Assembly (NCBI RefSeq): GCF_001267405.1
Contig: NZ_CP012369.1
Location: 1,638,001-1,702,000 of the forward strand
Length of the DNA: 64,000 nt
From: Moorella thermoacetica
Lineage (GTDB): Bacteria; Bacillota; DSM-521; Neomoorellales; Neomoorellaceae
Reading direction: 5' to 3'
Shown: in pieces, positions 32,563 to 44,594 of the stretch
Numbering within the stretch: the first letter of the stretch is position 1
Layout: each line of letters opens with the position of its first letter
Made by a program: the position numbers and the translations under genes
The notes under the pieces: model-generated
Databases searched by the model: none
The model's input: the letters and a program-made list of their open reading frames with translations, nothing else
What the model was told of the DNA's origin: nothing

Positions 32563-33518
32563 ACCTTCATGGGGGAATATTTTTCTTCACCAAGGAGGTG
32601 CTTTATAAGCTTATATAAGTCTAACCGGACAAGACTTTTATAGCGAATATTCCTTTTTAGCTTGCGGTGCAAAATCGTCTTTTCCAGAGTTTCTTCAAAT
32701 TCTTTAACAAATACCTTCCTTCCCCCTTCGGTAAGGTAGACGAAATTGACATTGGTGTCGAAGTGGGTTTCCTTTAGCATGTTGAGGTTTATCAAACGGA
32801 ATATTAGTCTGTCGACAAAAACCGGCTTAAATATCTCCGCAACATCAAGGGCCAGGGAATACCTTCGCTCTGATGGCTCATGCAGGTAGCTAATGGTCGG
32901 ATTTAAGGCGGTGCGGTAGATCTCCTTTAAAACTACCGTATACATCATCGCGTTGCCAAAGGAAATCAGGGCATTTAAAGCATTAGCAGGAGGTCGTTTG
33001 CTACGGCTGCCAAACTCCCAGCCCGTGATTTCTTCCCAGGTGTCATAGTAGGCTTTACGAGCATGGGCCTCCAGGCTCATGAGTTCTTCAATGGAAGCAG
33101 TCTTACCTATCCCCTCCCTGATCTCATCCAGTTTGCTGCAAATATCATCATACTCCCTTTTTTCCAGGTTGCGGCGGATGTTGTGCAGTGCTCCCTCGAC
33201 AAAGGTCCGGGCCAGTTCCAGTCTCTTAGCCTGGTCCAGGTAATGCTCCACCTGCCTTACCAATAGAAAACCGGAGAGCTGGGATTCCCGGGGAATAAAA
33301 CTGCCGGAATAGTGCCCGTAGTAGTTGAAAAAATGGAGGCAAATCTGTTTTTGTGCCAGGAAGTCTAAAAGCCTAGTGTTCAAATCCAACTCAGAAAAAC
33401 AGTAAATATGATCAATATCTTCCACCGGGACCACGCGTCGTTCTGTTTCTAGCTCCAAAGCCAGGGTATTATCCATTCGCCGGAGGCGTCCGGAAGAAAA
33501 AATATAGTAGGTCCTCAT
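32553..33518 (-). CDS. cas1: CRISPR integrase Cas1 (I-B type)
   Basis: The 321-aa protein has an N-terminal beta domain (MRTYYIFSSGRLRRMDNTLA) and a helical catalytic domain including NALISFGNAMMY and ISYLHEPSERRYSLALDVAE, which carry the metal-binding Glu/His/Asp. ATG 33518 follows GAGGCG with 6 bases between. The frame is open 36 bases further upstream. Its start is 16 bases after the cas4 stop, within one operon. Confidence 0.95.
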   Translation of the reverse strand: MRTYYIFSSGRLRRMDNTLALELETERRVVPVEDIDHIYCFSELDLNTRLLDFLAQKQICLHFFNYYGHYSGSFIPRESQLSGFLLVRQVEHYLDQAKRLELARTFVEGALHNIRRNLEKREYDDICSKLDEIREGIGKTASIEELMSLEAHARKAYYDTWEEITGWEFGSRSKRPPANALNALISFGNAMMYTVVLKEIYRTALNPTISYLHEPSERRYSLALDVAEIFKPVFVDRLIFRLINLNMLKETHFDTNVNFVYLTEGGRKVFVKEFEETLEKTILHRKLKRNIRYKSLVRLDLYKLIKHLLGEEKYSPMKVWW

Positions 33519-33534
33519 GAAAATCGCCTCGAAG

Positions 33535-34068
33535 TCAAATATAGCAAAAATCAAAGTAAGCGCACCGGCTGCACATCTTCCTACCGGCCTTTTTCTCCGG
33601 CAAGGGCTTACTGAGGACGGCTTGAATCCCCGCCAGGGCTTTCATGAGGAGTTCCCGGTCCCCGGGGGTAAAATTCACTTCTTCCCTGCGCATGCTTGAA
33701 GGATAGTGGATTACCCCCGCAGAGCAGTTAACTCCTTTCTCTTGGAGCATGTAGATATAGTACTTCAACTGCCAGGTATGGGCTTCTTCGAACTTTTTAC
33801 TTTTCTTCACTTCATGGACGTAAACCTGACCGTTGTAGTGTAAAAAGTCGATTTTAACGGTATCAAAAGCCACTTCTTTATTGTTTTGGCGGTTAAACCT
33901 GGTCTCATGTAATATCCTGCCCTTGATGACATCGGCGTTACCGGATATGTTCTCAAGGTTAAGGCCCTTAGCAAAAAGCCATAACTTGCGGTGACAAATA
34001 AAATAGTAAGCCACCATGGTGCCGGTGATATGGGCCTTTCTCAGTTCGGTAACCTGGTCACTGTTCAT
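33535..34068 (-). CDS. cas4: CRISPR-associated exonuclease Cas4
   Basis: The 177-aa RecB-like nuclease trims prespacers and helps choose PAMs. The N-terminal Cys (CHRKLWLF) and the C-terminal CSRCAYFDFC supply the 4Fe-4S ligands. KIDFLHYNGQ and HEVKKSKKF provide the Asp and Glu-x-Lys metal site. The ATG overlaps the cas3 stop by 11 bases. It is not fused to cas1. Confidence 0.93.
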   Translation of the reverse strand: MNSDQVTELRKAHITGTMVAYYFICHRKLWLFAKGLNLENISGNADVIKGRILHETRFNRQNNKEVAFDTVKIDFLHYNGQVYVHEVKKSKKFEEAHTWQLKYYIYMLQEKGVNCSAGVIHYPSSMRREEVNFTPGDRELLMKALAGIQAVLSKPLPEKKAGRKMCSRCAYFDFCYI

Positions 34069-36810
34069 TTTGCACCTCTAACCCTTTAACCTGATCATAG
34101 GGCAAATCGAGGATGTATATACCCTTTAGCCATCTTTCCAGCCTGGATCTGATTTTAGTAATGCTTTTGATGTCAAGCTCCGGGGGGAGCATGGCTTCAA
34201 AATCCAGGTCCCGCACCCTTTCCCCGTTGGACGTCGCGAGAAAAGGGCAGTTAACGGTAAACCGCGGCAGGATGGCCAGGGCCAGTTCCAAGAAATTTAA
34301 GCTTCCCGCGTTTTTGCCGCTCAGCCACGTTCGGATGCTGTCATAGAATTCACCGGCCTTTTCTATGGGAACACCGGTTATGGCATTTATATCTCGAAAA
34401 AGCCTTTCCGCATCCCTTTTGCGATCCGAGCAGTAGCCATGATCTAGGATTGCCAAGGTTTCTTCATACTTCTGAATGTAGTCTTCCAGTTGGAGGGGAT
34501 AGTTGTCTATCCGCCGTAGTTCATCAAGGATACCATAGGTGAGCTCCACCCAATCCATTTTTTCCTTTTCAGTTAAAAGCAAGGTTTGTCCTGTTATTGA
34601 TTTAATAACTTCCACCAGGCGCCTGTTCGTGTTCCCGGAGTTCCCCTTACCCTTGCTTTTCTTAAAACAATCAACCCATGGTTTCCGTTTTAGTTCTTCC
34701 GCCAGGCTGCTGCCCGGGCTGAGGCCGGCTTCGCCCTTTAAGGCCATGAGCAGGATTACCAGGGAGAGGGCCGTCAGGTCCCGGTTATAGACTGTTTTTA
34801 AGCCGGATGCCAGTTGGACGTCACCGGCAGTTTTTTCTTCCTGGTCTGAACGCCGGCGGCGATTGAGGGGTTGATCCCCTCCATTGATTATAATTATGAC
34901 GTTGGCCTCCGGGGGAGCATTGTTACCCGTCAGGCGGGCAAACCGACGAAAAACGCGGCCCATCCGCTGGATCAGGCTGTCGGCCGGGGAAGGCTCGGTA
35001 AAAAGTACGTCCGCGTCAATATCCAGGGAAGCTTCAACAATCTGGGTGGCTACAACTATACAGGGACCGGCATCCCTGTCCGGCCGGTTGGGCATATATT
35101 TTTCGACCACCGCTTTTTCCAGCTCTTCTTTCTGTTTAAGGATAAAGCGCGAATGAAGAAGGAGTGTTTCAATAGCCAGTTGCTCCTGCTGGAGTACCGC
35201 CATAATTTTGTCGTAGATCTCACAGGCGGCCCTGACGGTATTCATCACTACCAGGACCTTTTTACCCTGTTGAGCTGCCCGGATAATAGCCGTTACAGCG
35301 CTGGCATAATCGCCTGCATGGACGTTAAATCCCAGCCGATGCCGGCAAGAAGCAGCCACCCCTTCGAACTCCGGCTCATCAATCAGGCGTATAACCTGAT
35401 GGTCGGCCAGCCCCAGGCGTTTGACCAGCTCCCGGCTGATGAAAGGCGGCAGGGTTGCGGTCATAATCAAATTGTTGCCACCGAGATAGGCATTTTGCTG
35501 TACCAGGTGGGTGATGATTGCCGCCGCGCGGGGATCATAGGCCTGGACTTCATCAATAACCAGGGCCCCGTTCATAAGGGCAGCAAAGATCCGTTCATAG
35601 CCAGGATACCTCAAAGCCGCCGGGGCGACCTGATCGGCAGTGGCTATAATATAAGTCCGGGCCAGGTGGCGGGCCAGCTCCATGGCTTTGCGGGTATTGC
35701 TCTCGCTTTCAAGGTCGCCCTGCTGCTGGTAGCGGCTAAAAGTCTCCAGGGCGGCATCGCTGTGCAACAGGGCCACCTGATCGTCGCCTTTTTCCCCCAG
35801 GCTCTCAACCATATCCCTGGTGCGTTCCCATATCTTATTGACGGCCGCCCGCATGGGCAGGAGGATAAAGTTTTTCTTTTCCGCCCCCCAGAGGAAGGCA
35901 AACTCGGTCTTGCCGAATCCCGTCGGTGCCACCAGCACCAGGTTGTCACCTTTTGCCTCCTTATGGTTTTGAAAGAACTGCTTTTGCCAGTAGTCCGGTG
36001 TATTGAATTTTTCCTTTAAGGTCCTTTCAATTTCACCGGTAGTGAAAACCCGGCCGCTTTCGATGGCGTCAATCTGCAAGCCGGTGTTGCTTTCTTCTAC
36101 CATTGAGGCAAAGTGGTCGGCGCGCATGAGATTGCCGGCAATAAAAACCCTGGCTCTATCTTTTTCATCTCCCCGGGCGGCTTTGGCCCTGATCTGTTCT
36201 GGAAGATAAACCAGGGTATAAGGCGGGATGAGGAGCCCGGCCGAACCGAGGGTATTGTAACGTAGATACTCCGTCAAGGTGGTGTTAAGGCCCATCACGG
36301 CCGGATCCAGTTCGTACTTTTCCGCCAGAATGGTAAGCTCGGCGACTAAATCCCGGCTCAACCGGTTCCATAAAGCCGCCCTTTCCTCCAGTTCCCCGGC
36401 CTTTTTCCTGATGAGATATTCCTGGCTGCCCAGGAAGTAGTCAGGAAAGCTCTCGCGCCAGTGATGAAAAACAATGGCCGATATAACCGCATAGGCCAAG
36501 TAGGGCTGGGAAAAAGTAAAGTTCTCCGGCCTAACGAAAAACAGAGAAAGGATGCTGTGAGGGATATCTTTATATTTTGGTTCGTCTGCCGGGACGTCCC
36601 CCGCCTTTTGGCCCTGCTTTTTTATGCGCTCCTGAAAAGCGGGATCAACTTTACCTGAGTCATGGAGCAGGGCGGCATACTTTAAACCCAGCCACCAGTC
36701 GCCGGGGACCTTATTACCCAGTTTCTTTTGAAGAACCCCGGTCGCCGCCAGCACGTCCCCGGTGTGCTTGCTTAAAGAAATGCCATTACTTTTAGCCCAG
36801 AAATCAGCCA

Positions 36811-36811
<1 letters not shown>
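34058..36811 (-). CDS. cas3: CRISPR effector helicase-nuclease Cas3 (HD plus DExH)
   Basis: This protein of about 917 aa has an N-terminal HD nuclease (H16, LLHDSGKVD at 49-57) and a superfamily 2 helicase with Walker A APTGFGKTEFA and DExH-type VIDEVQAYD. Motif III is MTATLP and motif VI SLIQRMGRVFRR. It degrades target DNA recruited by Cascade. I choose ATG 36811 (MADFWAKSNGISLSKHTGDV), 7 bases after AAAGGAGG and overlapping the cas5 stop by one base. The frame is open to 36934. Confidence 0.95.
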
Positions 36812-38759
<1,948 letters not shown>

Positions 38760-38785
38760 GTAAACAACCCCTTTCTTTAAGCCGT

Positions 38786-40264
38786 TTAATCGTTTTCTCC
38801 TTGTGGTTCGTCGTTTTCGTTTGCCTTCAACCCGGCGATAAAGGTATAAATGCCGGTTTTAAACAGCTCGCTGTCGCTGGTGGCAAACAGGCTGGCCAGG
38901 GAGGCAGGAAATTGTTTATTGTCGCCGCTGGTAAGGTAAAGCCTTAAAAGCAGGTGATAAACTTCAGTCTTCTTGTTCAACCTGGTCAATTCCAGCAAAC
39001 GGTAAACCAAATTCTTGTCAAGATTGCTGTTGAGGTCTACCGGCGCCTCAGCGGCTGCCGCCTGGATTGCTTTTAAGTTAAGATAACCCATGCTTGTCCC
39101 CCCTTCGTTCCTGGCTAATTGCTGCCGGATCATATAATAAAGGTGGATAAGATTAGTCACCGGCGCGACGTTAGTTACATCCTTGTAGACAACTTCCGGA
39201 TCTTTCTCGTTGTTGCCCCCTTTGAGCAGAGCCCGCAGGGACTTGTAAATCACAGTGGGCAGGTAATCAAAACGCTCCCGGAGGATAATCTCCCATATCC
39301 TGTCATTAGCAATTTGCCCTATTAAGGAGGATACCCGGGGTATCAGGAGCAGGCGGGCCAGCCGGGCCGAAATAGGATAATATTCCACGCTGTCCTGTTC
39401 AAAAACCAGCAATTCCATGTTTTGCAGGCCCCAGCTGCCCAGCGCCCGTCTTAATTGCCGGTCGTATTGCATGGCGCTTAAGAGGGTTTTATGGCCGCCT
39501 TTCCCTGTTCTCCCGGCAAGGAGCCGGTTCAAGTGCCAGTTTACCAGGAGGGAATCGGAATTGATAAAAAATTTGCTTATCAGGTGAAAACATAAAAAAT
39601 AGGAGCGGCACTGCTTGCACATGATAAGGTTAGGATTTCCGTCCCAAAAAAGGTTGGGAAATTCTTCATAGCTGTTACCTAGGTAAATTGATACTGTTCG
39701 TGTAAAAAAGGTATTATACGTGGAACTGTTTATTTCCAGTTCAGTCTTTCTGCCACAAAAGCTGCAAATTGGGGTTCTCAAAGTATGGATATTATTTAAA
39801 TCAAACCATATATTTAAGAACTCGGCTTTACTCGCAGTACTTTTGAGATGGCCCAGATTGGCTAAATTAGGGTAATAACCTCCTTTAAAATGAAATAGTC
39901 TCCCGAAAACCATGTCTATTTTCTCAGCATTAGTCGGGTTATTCCTTTTAGCTTTTTTATCTTTGCTAGGAATAAAACCTTCTTTATAGCTCTTCTCCAC
40001 CCACCACCAGCCGATTCTTTTCAGTGCCGGTAATTCCGCCGGTACTTCCCGAAAGACGTAGCCGTCGGGGAAAGGAGTCCCCCGGGGCTTAAAAGCTGCG
40101 TCCATGAGGTCGCCGGGGATAACGGCCCGGCCGTCCTCCTGGAGGATTTTGCCGGCTACAATTTCCTCTCCCTTTTCGCCCAGGCCGTAAGCCAGTACTT
40201 CGAGGAAACCTTGAACACAGGCATTGTAGTACCAGGAAGCCGGGTAAATCTCTATGTCCTGCAT
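38786..40264 (-). CDS. cas8b1: Cascade large subunit Cas8b1 (Cst1)
   Basis: The 492-aa subunit is expected to recognise the PAM and hold the R-loop. A zinc-finger-like region is formed by CSFCGRK and CKQC about 50 residues apart. The N terminus [20 protein letters not shown] matches Cst1. Homology in this subunit is low in general, so the call leans on the finger, the length and the position between cas6 and cas7. Confidence 0.9.
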   Translation of the reverse strand: MQDIEIYPASWYYNACVQGFLEVLAYGLGEKGEEIVAGKILQEDGRAVIPGDLMDAAFKPRGTPFPDGYVFREVPAELPALKRIGWWWVEKSYKEGFIPSKDKKAKRNNPTNAEKIDMVFGRLFHFKGGYYPNLANLGHLKSTASKAEFLNIWFDLNNIHTLRTPICSFCGRKTELEINSSTYNTFFTRTVSIYLGNSYEEFPNLFWDGNPNLIMCKQCRSYFLCFHLISKFFINSDSLLVNWHLNRLLAGRTGKGGHKTLLSAMQYDRQLRRALGSWGLQNMELLVFEQDSVEYYPISARLARLLLIPRVSSLIGQIANDRIWEIILRERFDYLPTVIYKSLRALLKGGNNEKDPEVVYKDVTNVAPVTNLIHLYYMIRQQLARNEGGTSMGYLNLKAIQAAAAEAPVDLNSNLDKNLVYRLLELTRLNKKTEVYHLLLRLYLTSGDNKQFPASLASLFATSDSELFKTGIYTFIAGLKANENDEPQGEND

Positions 40265-40267
40265 GGC

Positions 40268-41011
40268 TTAATCGCCCACCTCCAGAAGCCCGAAGCCCTG
40301 CCCCGTTCTAATCCCCAGACCGAAATCGTAGAGAAATTGCAGCGTTTCCGGGGTGCTCTTTAAATGGATACGGCCCTGAAGGGTTGTTAACTGCCCTCCG
40401 TAATGGAAGCACACTCCCTTGTGATAGCTTGGAGGGCCTAAGACTTTAACCGGGCTAACACGGGAGTGATAATCCAGATGATATTGCTGAATTAAAAAAC
40501 TATACCGCTTATAAAGGTGGGTGTTAATTGCTTCCTCCAATTCCCTCACATCAGAACCGTCGACATAATGCCGCACTCCTCTAAAGACAGCGTGGCCGGC
40601 AATCCGGAACTCCTGCTCGCCGGTCTGAATCTGCTTTAACGGCAGGAGATAGATGTCCTTGAGATACAACCCCAGCACCGTTTCCCGGCCTTTCATAGCA
40701 ATGGCGCCGTTGCTAAATGTGGTCATGACGTCAAAAAGGCCGGTAGAAATGGTCACGAGGATGGGCGGCCTGGCCGTTATCTCCCTTTGCCGGGTATCAA
40801 TGTCGATAATTTTGTTGAATTCTACTGAAAAGACATACGGGCTGTAGCCCGGTTTCTCGAGGGTAAAACGTGCGGCCAGGGCAGAGGTACCGGCCAGGGT
40901 TTTAATTAATGAAATGAAGTGGCGACGAAAGTCGAGGGGAAGGACCATTGTTCGCCCCCTCCCCTCTTCGCCTGGTTGAAGGACGATGCGTAAACGCAGC
41001 CTGATCACCAC
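40268..41011 (-). CDS. cas6: CRISPR pre-crRNA endoribonuclease Cas6
   Basis: This 247-aa double-ferredoxin-fold protein ends with the Cas6 glycine-rich loop LGIRTGQGFGLLEVGD. It cuts within repeats to leave the 8-nt handle. The start is one of two adjacent GTG codons (41011 or 41008), giving VIRLRLRIVLQ, the expected first strand. It is the first gene of the cas operon. Confidence 0.92.
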   Translation of the reverse strand: MVIRLRLRIVLQPGEEGRGRTMVLPLDFRRHFISLIKTLAGTSALAARFTLEKPGYSPYVFSVEFNKIIDIDTRQREITARPPILVTISTGLFDVMTTFSNGAIAMKGRETVLGLYLKDIYLLPLKQIQTGEQEFRIAGHAVFRGVRHYVDGSDVRELEEAINTHLYKRYSFLIQQYHLDYHSRVSPVKVLGPPSYHKGVCFHYGGQLTTLQGRIHLKSTPETLQFLYDFGLGIRTGQGFGLLEVGD

Positions 41012-41191
41012 CTGCAGGATGTTCTCTCTTCAGGGCCTCCCGAGCCGTACTCCATTTTACTAATGAACCGGGTTCTATAAGGAATTCTGCAGAAAAAAGG
41101 AATTTCCTGCCGATATATAAAAATTATTCCTTGTAATGGCCATAGCAACCGGCACCCAAACGCTGGCCCCCCGTTTATCTCCACCCATGAT

Positions 41192-41221
41192 AAAACCCCC
41201 TGCCCTGAAGGACGGGGGGTT
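41192..41221 (-). terminator. Terminator of the hydE-hydG operon
   Basis: The stem ACCCCCCGTCC/GGGCAGGGGGT with loop TTCA is followed on the minus strand by TTTTAT, about 25 bases past hydG. IS200/605 elements can end in similar hairpins, but the position fits a terminator. Confidence 0.8.
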
Positions 41222-41246
41222 AAAGCGCCGTTAGGGGGTAGCGGCA

Positions 41247-42665
41247 CTAGAAATACAAATCCCGCTCGCCGGCGGCGATGCGCTCCAGGCGGCGTTCCGT
41301 TTCGGCCCGGATGGCCGGGCTGGGGATCCGGGCCAGGTGCTCCCTGATGGTTGTCTCTCCTACTTCCCTGGTAGCCGGGCGGGCATAATCCAGCAAGTAT
41401 TCCTTAAAGGTGAGGATGGCGTTAGGCTGGCAGCAGTGCTGGATCTCCCCGGTTTTGGCCAGGGACATGAAGCGGTCGCCGGTGCGGCCGCGGCGGTAGC
41501 AGGCTGTGCAGTAGCTGGGGAGATACCCCCGCCGGCAGAGGTCGCCGATAACCTCATCGGGGTGGCGGTGGTCGCCGATTTCAAACTGGGGGATATCGTC
41601 TTCCTGATCGGCATAGTGACGGCCATAGCCCCCTACCCCCGTACAGGAGCCGGCGCTGATCTGGGAAACGCCCAACTCCAGGAGTTCCGCCCTGAGCTCC
41701 GCCGTCTCCCGGGTGGAGATGATCATGCCGGTATAGGGCACAGCCAGGCGGATGATGGCCACCAGTTTCTTAAAATCTTCGTCGTCAACCAGGTAAGGGA
41801 ATTTTTCCAGGGTAATGTTGTAGGCCGGCCGCAGGCGCGGTACGGAGATGGTATGGGGGCCGACGCCGAAGGTCTCCTCCAAGTGCCGGGCATGGTAGAG
41901 CAGGCCCATGACTTCGAATTTATAATCGTAGAGGCCGAAGAGGACCCCCAGGCCGACGTCGTCGATGCCGCCCTCCATGGCCCGGTCCATGGCCGTGGTG
42001 TGCCAGTCGTAGTCCGCCTTGGGGCCGCCGGGGTGCATGTAGGCATAAGTAGGCCGGTGGTAGGTCTCCTGGAAGAGGACGTAGGTGCCGATGCCGGCGG
42101 CCTTTAACTGCCTGTAGGCATCCACCGTCGTCGCCGCGATGTTGACGTTTACCCGCCGGATGCTGCCGTTGGCTTCGGTGATGCGGTAAATGCGGTTAAT
42201 AACATCCAGGGTATATTCAAGGGGACAATGGACGGGATCCTCCCCGGCCTCCAGGGCCAGGCGCTTATGCCCCAGGGATTCCAGGATGCGCACCTCCCGT
42301 TCCAGTTCCTCCGGCTCCAGGCGGCGGCGTTCGAATTTATTTTCCCGCCGGTAGCCGCAGTAGCGGCAGTTGTTAATGCAGTAGTCGCTGAAGTACAGAG
42401 GTGCAAAAAGAACTATCCGCTGGCCGTAGATCTTTTCCTTTATCTCCCGGGCGGCGGTAAACATCCGCCGGCGTACGTCCGCATCGTCGTTCTGGAGCAA
42501 AACCGCCACCTCGTAGGGCTCCAGCCCCTTCGCTTCCCGCGCCTTTTCGATAATCCTGACAGCCACATCCCTCGTTGCCCGTTTAGCTTCTTCCAGGTAG
42601 CCTTCTATCTCTTCATGATTGATAAAATCGGCGCGATAACCGTGTTGCATGGAAAATTCCTCCAT
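41247..42665 (-). CDS. hydG: [FeFe]-hydrogenase maturase HydG
   Basis: The 472-aa radical-SAM tyrosine lyase makes the CO and CN ligands of the H-cluster. The radical-SAM cluster is CINNCRYC (CX3CX2C). A second C-terminal cluster is formed by CTAC and a later CC, 22 residues on. The N terminus FINHEEIEGYLEEAKR is typical. It lies 99 bases after hydE. HydF, needed to assemble the subcluster, is not in this window. Confidence 0.94.
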   Translation of the reverse strand: MEEFSMQHGYRADFINHEEIEGYLEEAKRATRDVAVRIIEKAREAKGLEPYEVAVLLQNDDADVRRRMFTAAREIKEKIYGQRIVLFAPLYFSDYCINNCRYCGYRRENKFERRRLEPEELEREVRILESLGHKRLALEAGEDPVHCPLEYTLDVINRIYRITEANGSIRRVNVNIAATTVDAYRQLKAAGIGTYVLFQETYHRPTYAYMHPGGPKADYDWHTTAMDRAMEGGIDDVGLGVLFGLYDYKFEVMGLLYHARHLEETFGVGPHTISVPRLRPAYNITLEKFPYLVDDEDFKKLVAIIRLAVPYTGMIISTRETAELRAELLELGVSQISAGSCTGVGGYGRHYADQEDDIPQFEIGDHRHPDEVIGDLCRRGYLPSYCTACYRRGRTGDRFMSLAKTGEIQHCCQPNAILTFKEYLLDYARPATREVGETTIREHLARIPSPAIRAETERRLERIAAGERDLYF

Positions 42666-42764
42666 TCCTATTTAAGAACACTTAAAACGTTTATATGGAC
42701 CCTCTCCGCTTTTTCCCCGTTTTCACTCCGTTTTACGGACTTTTGTTTAATAAAACCAAACTGG

Positions 42765-43817
42765 CTAAGCAGGAATGGGCTTCAAGGTATGCCCCGGTCC
42801 CCGGCCCAGGCGTCGCCCTAAGGCGCGGACCATGCCCTCCAGGCAGTAGCGGCAATCCTCCGGTCCCTCATTGATACAAATCTTGTTGGGATAGATCTGG
42901 TAGTCGGCCCGGTAGCGGGTGGGGGTCAGGTTGGGCATGATGACGTTGGCCCCCCGCTGCAGGGCCTTCTGGCGGCCGTTGGGCGCCAGGGTACCCACCG
43001 CTGTGGTGGCCGGCAGGTGGGCGAAAGGAATGACCAGGCGGGCCGTAGCCACCACCCGGTAAGTTAGTTCCAAACTCCCGGCCGGCTCCCCGGCCAGGGG
43101 TGTTGCCGGGTGGGGGATAAAGGGCCCCAAACCCGCCATCTCCACATCCAGCTGTCGCAGGAGGAGCAAGTCGTCGGCCAGGTCGGCCAGGGTCTGGCCC
43201 GGCAGGCCGATGATGTTGCCGGAGCCCACCTGGTAGCCCAGTTCCCGCAGCCACTGGAGGCATTGGAGGCGTTCCTGCCAGCTCATGCCGGGGTGCAGGC
43301 GGGCGTAAAGTTCTTCGTTGGCCGTTTCGTGTTTCAAGAGGTAGCGGTCAGCCCCGGCCTCCCGCCACAGGGCGTACTCCTCCCGGGAGCGCTCGCCTAC
43401 ACACAGGGTCACGGCCACCCCCATTTCTTTAATCTCCCGGACGATCCCTGCCAGGACCGGGGCCGTATACCAGGGGTCCTCCCCGGACTGGAGGACGATG
43501 GTACCATAGCCCAGCTCTACTCCCTGTCTGGCCACAGCTACTATATCCTCCGGCATCAGGCGGTAGCGGTGCAACCGGGCGTTATCAGCCCGGAGGCCGC
43601 AGTAGCAACAGCGACGACGACAGTAATTAGAAAACTCGATGACACCGCGCAGGTGGACCTCGTCCCCCGCCATCCGGGCGCGGACGCCGTCCGCCAGCCG
43701 GTAGAGGGCTTCCTCCTCTTCACCGGGGGTGGCGGCGAGGAGATTAACAATATCTTCACGATCGAGTTCTTCACCTGCTGCCGCCCGCTGCCAGCTTGCA
43801 GCAAATTCCGGTCGCAC
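42765..43817 (-). CDS. hydE: [FeFe]-hydrogenase maturase HydE
   Basis: The 350-aa radical-SAM protein carries CRRRCCYC (CX3CX2C) near residue 63 and the TIM-barrel elements VLQSGEDPWY, VTLCVGERSREEY and GSGNIIGLPGQT. It processes the iron-carbonyl-cyanide precursor from HydG. It follows the TM1266-type gene by only 3 bases, which supports an operon. Confidence 0.93.
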   Translation of the reverse strand: MRPEFAASWQRAAAGEELDREDIVNLLAATPGEEEEALYRLADGVRARMAGDEVHLRGVIEFSNYCRRRCCYCGLRADNARLHRYRLMPEDIVAVARQGVELGYGTIVLQSGEDPWYTAPVLAGIVREIKEMGVAVTLCVGERSREEYALWREAGADRYLLKHETANEELYARLHPGMSWQERLQCLQWLRELGYQVGSGNIIGLPGQTLADLADDLLLLRQLDVEMAGLGPFIPHPATPLAGEPAGSLELTYRVVATARLVIPFAHLPATTAVGTLAPNGRQKALQRGANVIMPNLTPTRYRADYQIYPNKICINEGPEDCRYCLEGMVRALGRRLGRGPGHTLKPIPA

Positions 43818-43820
43818 AGC

Positions 43821-44075
43821 TTACCTCTCCTTCCCCGTCAGGGCCGCCCGGACCTTCACCCCGGGCAGGCTTCCCAGTTTACCTGTCAGGGCACCGATCG
43901 TGTCCGTCGTCCCATCTACAATCAAGGCGATGACGGCCACCCCGCATTCCCGGTAAGGGATGCCCATGCGACCGACAATACAGTGGCCGTAATCGCTTAA
44001 AATGGCGTTGACCCGGGCTGCTGTATGTTCCCGGTCTTCGATAACTATGCCCACAACTCCCAGGCGGTTCTCCAC
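43821..44075 (-). CDS. TM1266-family [FeFe]-hydrogenase system regulator
   Basis: The 84-aa protein has an ACT-like fold and occurs beside hydrogenase maturation genes. It shows RLGVVGIVIEDREHTAARVN, the central GRMGIPYRE and VIALIVDGTTDTIGAL. The role is proposed from genomic association, and it probably binds a small ligand. It is the first gene of the operon, downstream of a structured leader. Confidence 0.88.
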   Translation of the reverse strand: MENRLGVVGIVIEDREHTAARVNAILSDYGHCIVGRMGIPYRECGVAVIALIVDGTTDTIGALTGKLGSLPGVKVRAALTGKER

Positions 44076-44227
44076 CGTCGCACTCCTTCCCGTTGCTACC
44101 TTTTCACCGGAAAATTTCTCCCGGTTTCCGGATTAGGCCGGCTCTTTGATCCCGGCAGGGTTACCGGCGGCAAGCTCTTTTAAACGCCCCCTGTACCGGC
44201 TTACCTCTGGCTGAAAGGTGTTCAAAC

Positions 44228-44265
44228 CAAAAAACGCCTGCCGACTTACGTGAGTCGATAGGCGT
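44228..44265 (-). terminator. Leader terminator before the TM1266-hydE-hydG operon
   Basis: The stem ACGCCTATCGACT/AGTCGGCAGGCGT with loop CACGTA is followed by TTTTTTGG on the minus strand. It lies 150 bases upstream of the first gene, as in an attenuator. Confidence 0.8.
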
Positions 44266-44435
44266 CAAGAATCATCCATCACTTTAAGACCCTCCCCTCA
44301 GGTTCAGGTTACCCCTCACCGCAGGTTTAAATTTTGTTACCCTCCCGGGCCGGCCTCCGGCCCACCCGGTCAGGTTGTTCTAGTACTATTTTGCACTATA
44401 TCCGGCCGAAATGCAAGAAGCATTTGCAGGCCGGA
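44266..44435 (-). ncRNA. Structured leader RNA of unknown class upstream of hydE/hydG
   Basis: Read on the minus strand there is a long hairpin (CCGGCC...GGCCGG, 44402-44434), then a GC-rich stem (GGGCCGG/CCGGCCC). G-rich segments with recurring AACCTG and GAGGGG follow (GGTGAGGGGTAACC, ACCTGAGGGGAGGGTC). The terminator comes directly after, giving a riboswitch-like layout of aptamer plus terminator. I do not recognise it as any known riboswitch. Confidence 0.55.
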
Positions 44436-44594
44436 GGGAAAATTTAGCAGGGATTTCCCCTTCGACGGCGAAATATAACTGTTTGGTGGGCGTCTGGATA
44501 ACATCGGTTCGTGGCGGGGACATCAGTCCCCATGAGTGCTCCTTATGGAACGGAAGTTCATGCAGTGGGGAGTTAAGGATCAGGTGAGTTATTA

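Noticed and set aside
34871-36019. A 382-codon open frame on the plus strand opposite cas3
   Set aside because: It lies entirely antisense to the conserved Cas3 helicase. GC-rich third positions open the opposite frame. It has no recognisable domain.
41005-41247. An 80-codon minus-strand frame between hydG and cas6
   Set aside because: It runs through the hydG terminator hairpin, has random-looking composition and no ribosome site. The region is better read as terminator plus cas promoter.
41337-42107. A 256-codon plus-strand frame opposite hydG
   Set aside because: It is a shadow of the HydG coding sequence with Ala/Gly/Val-rich composition and no motif.
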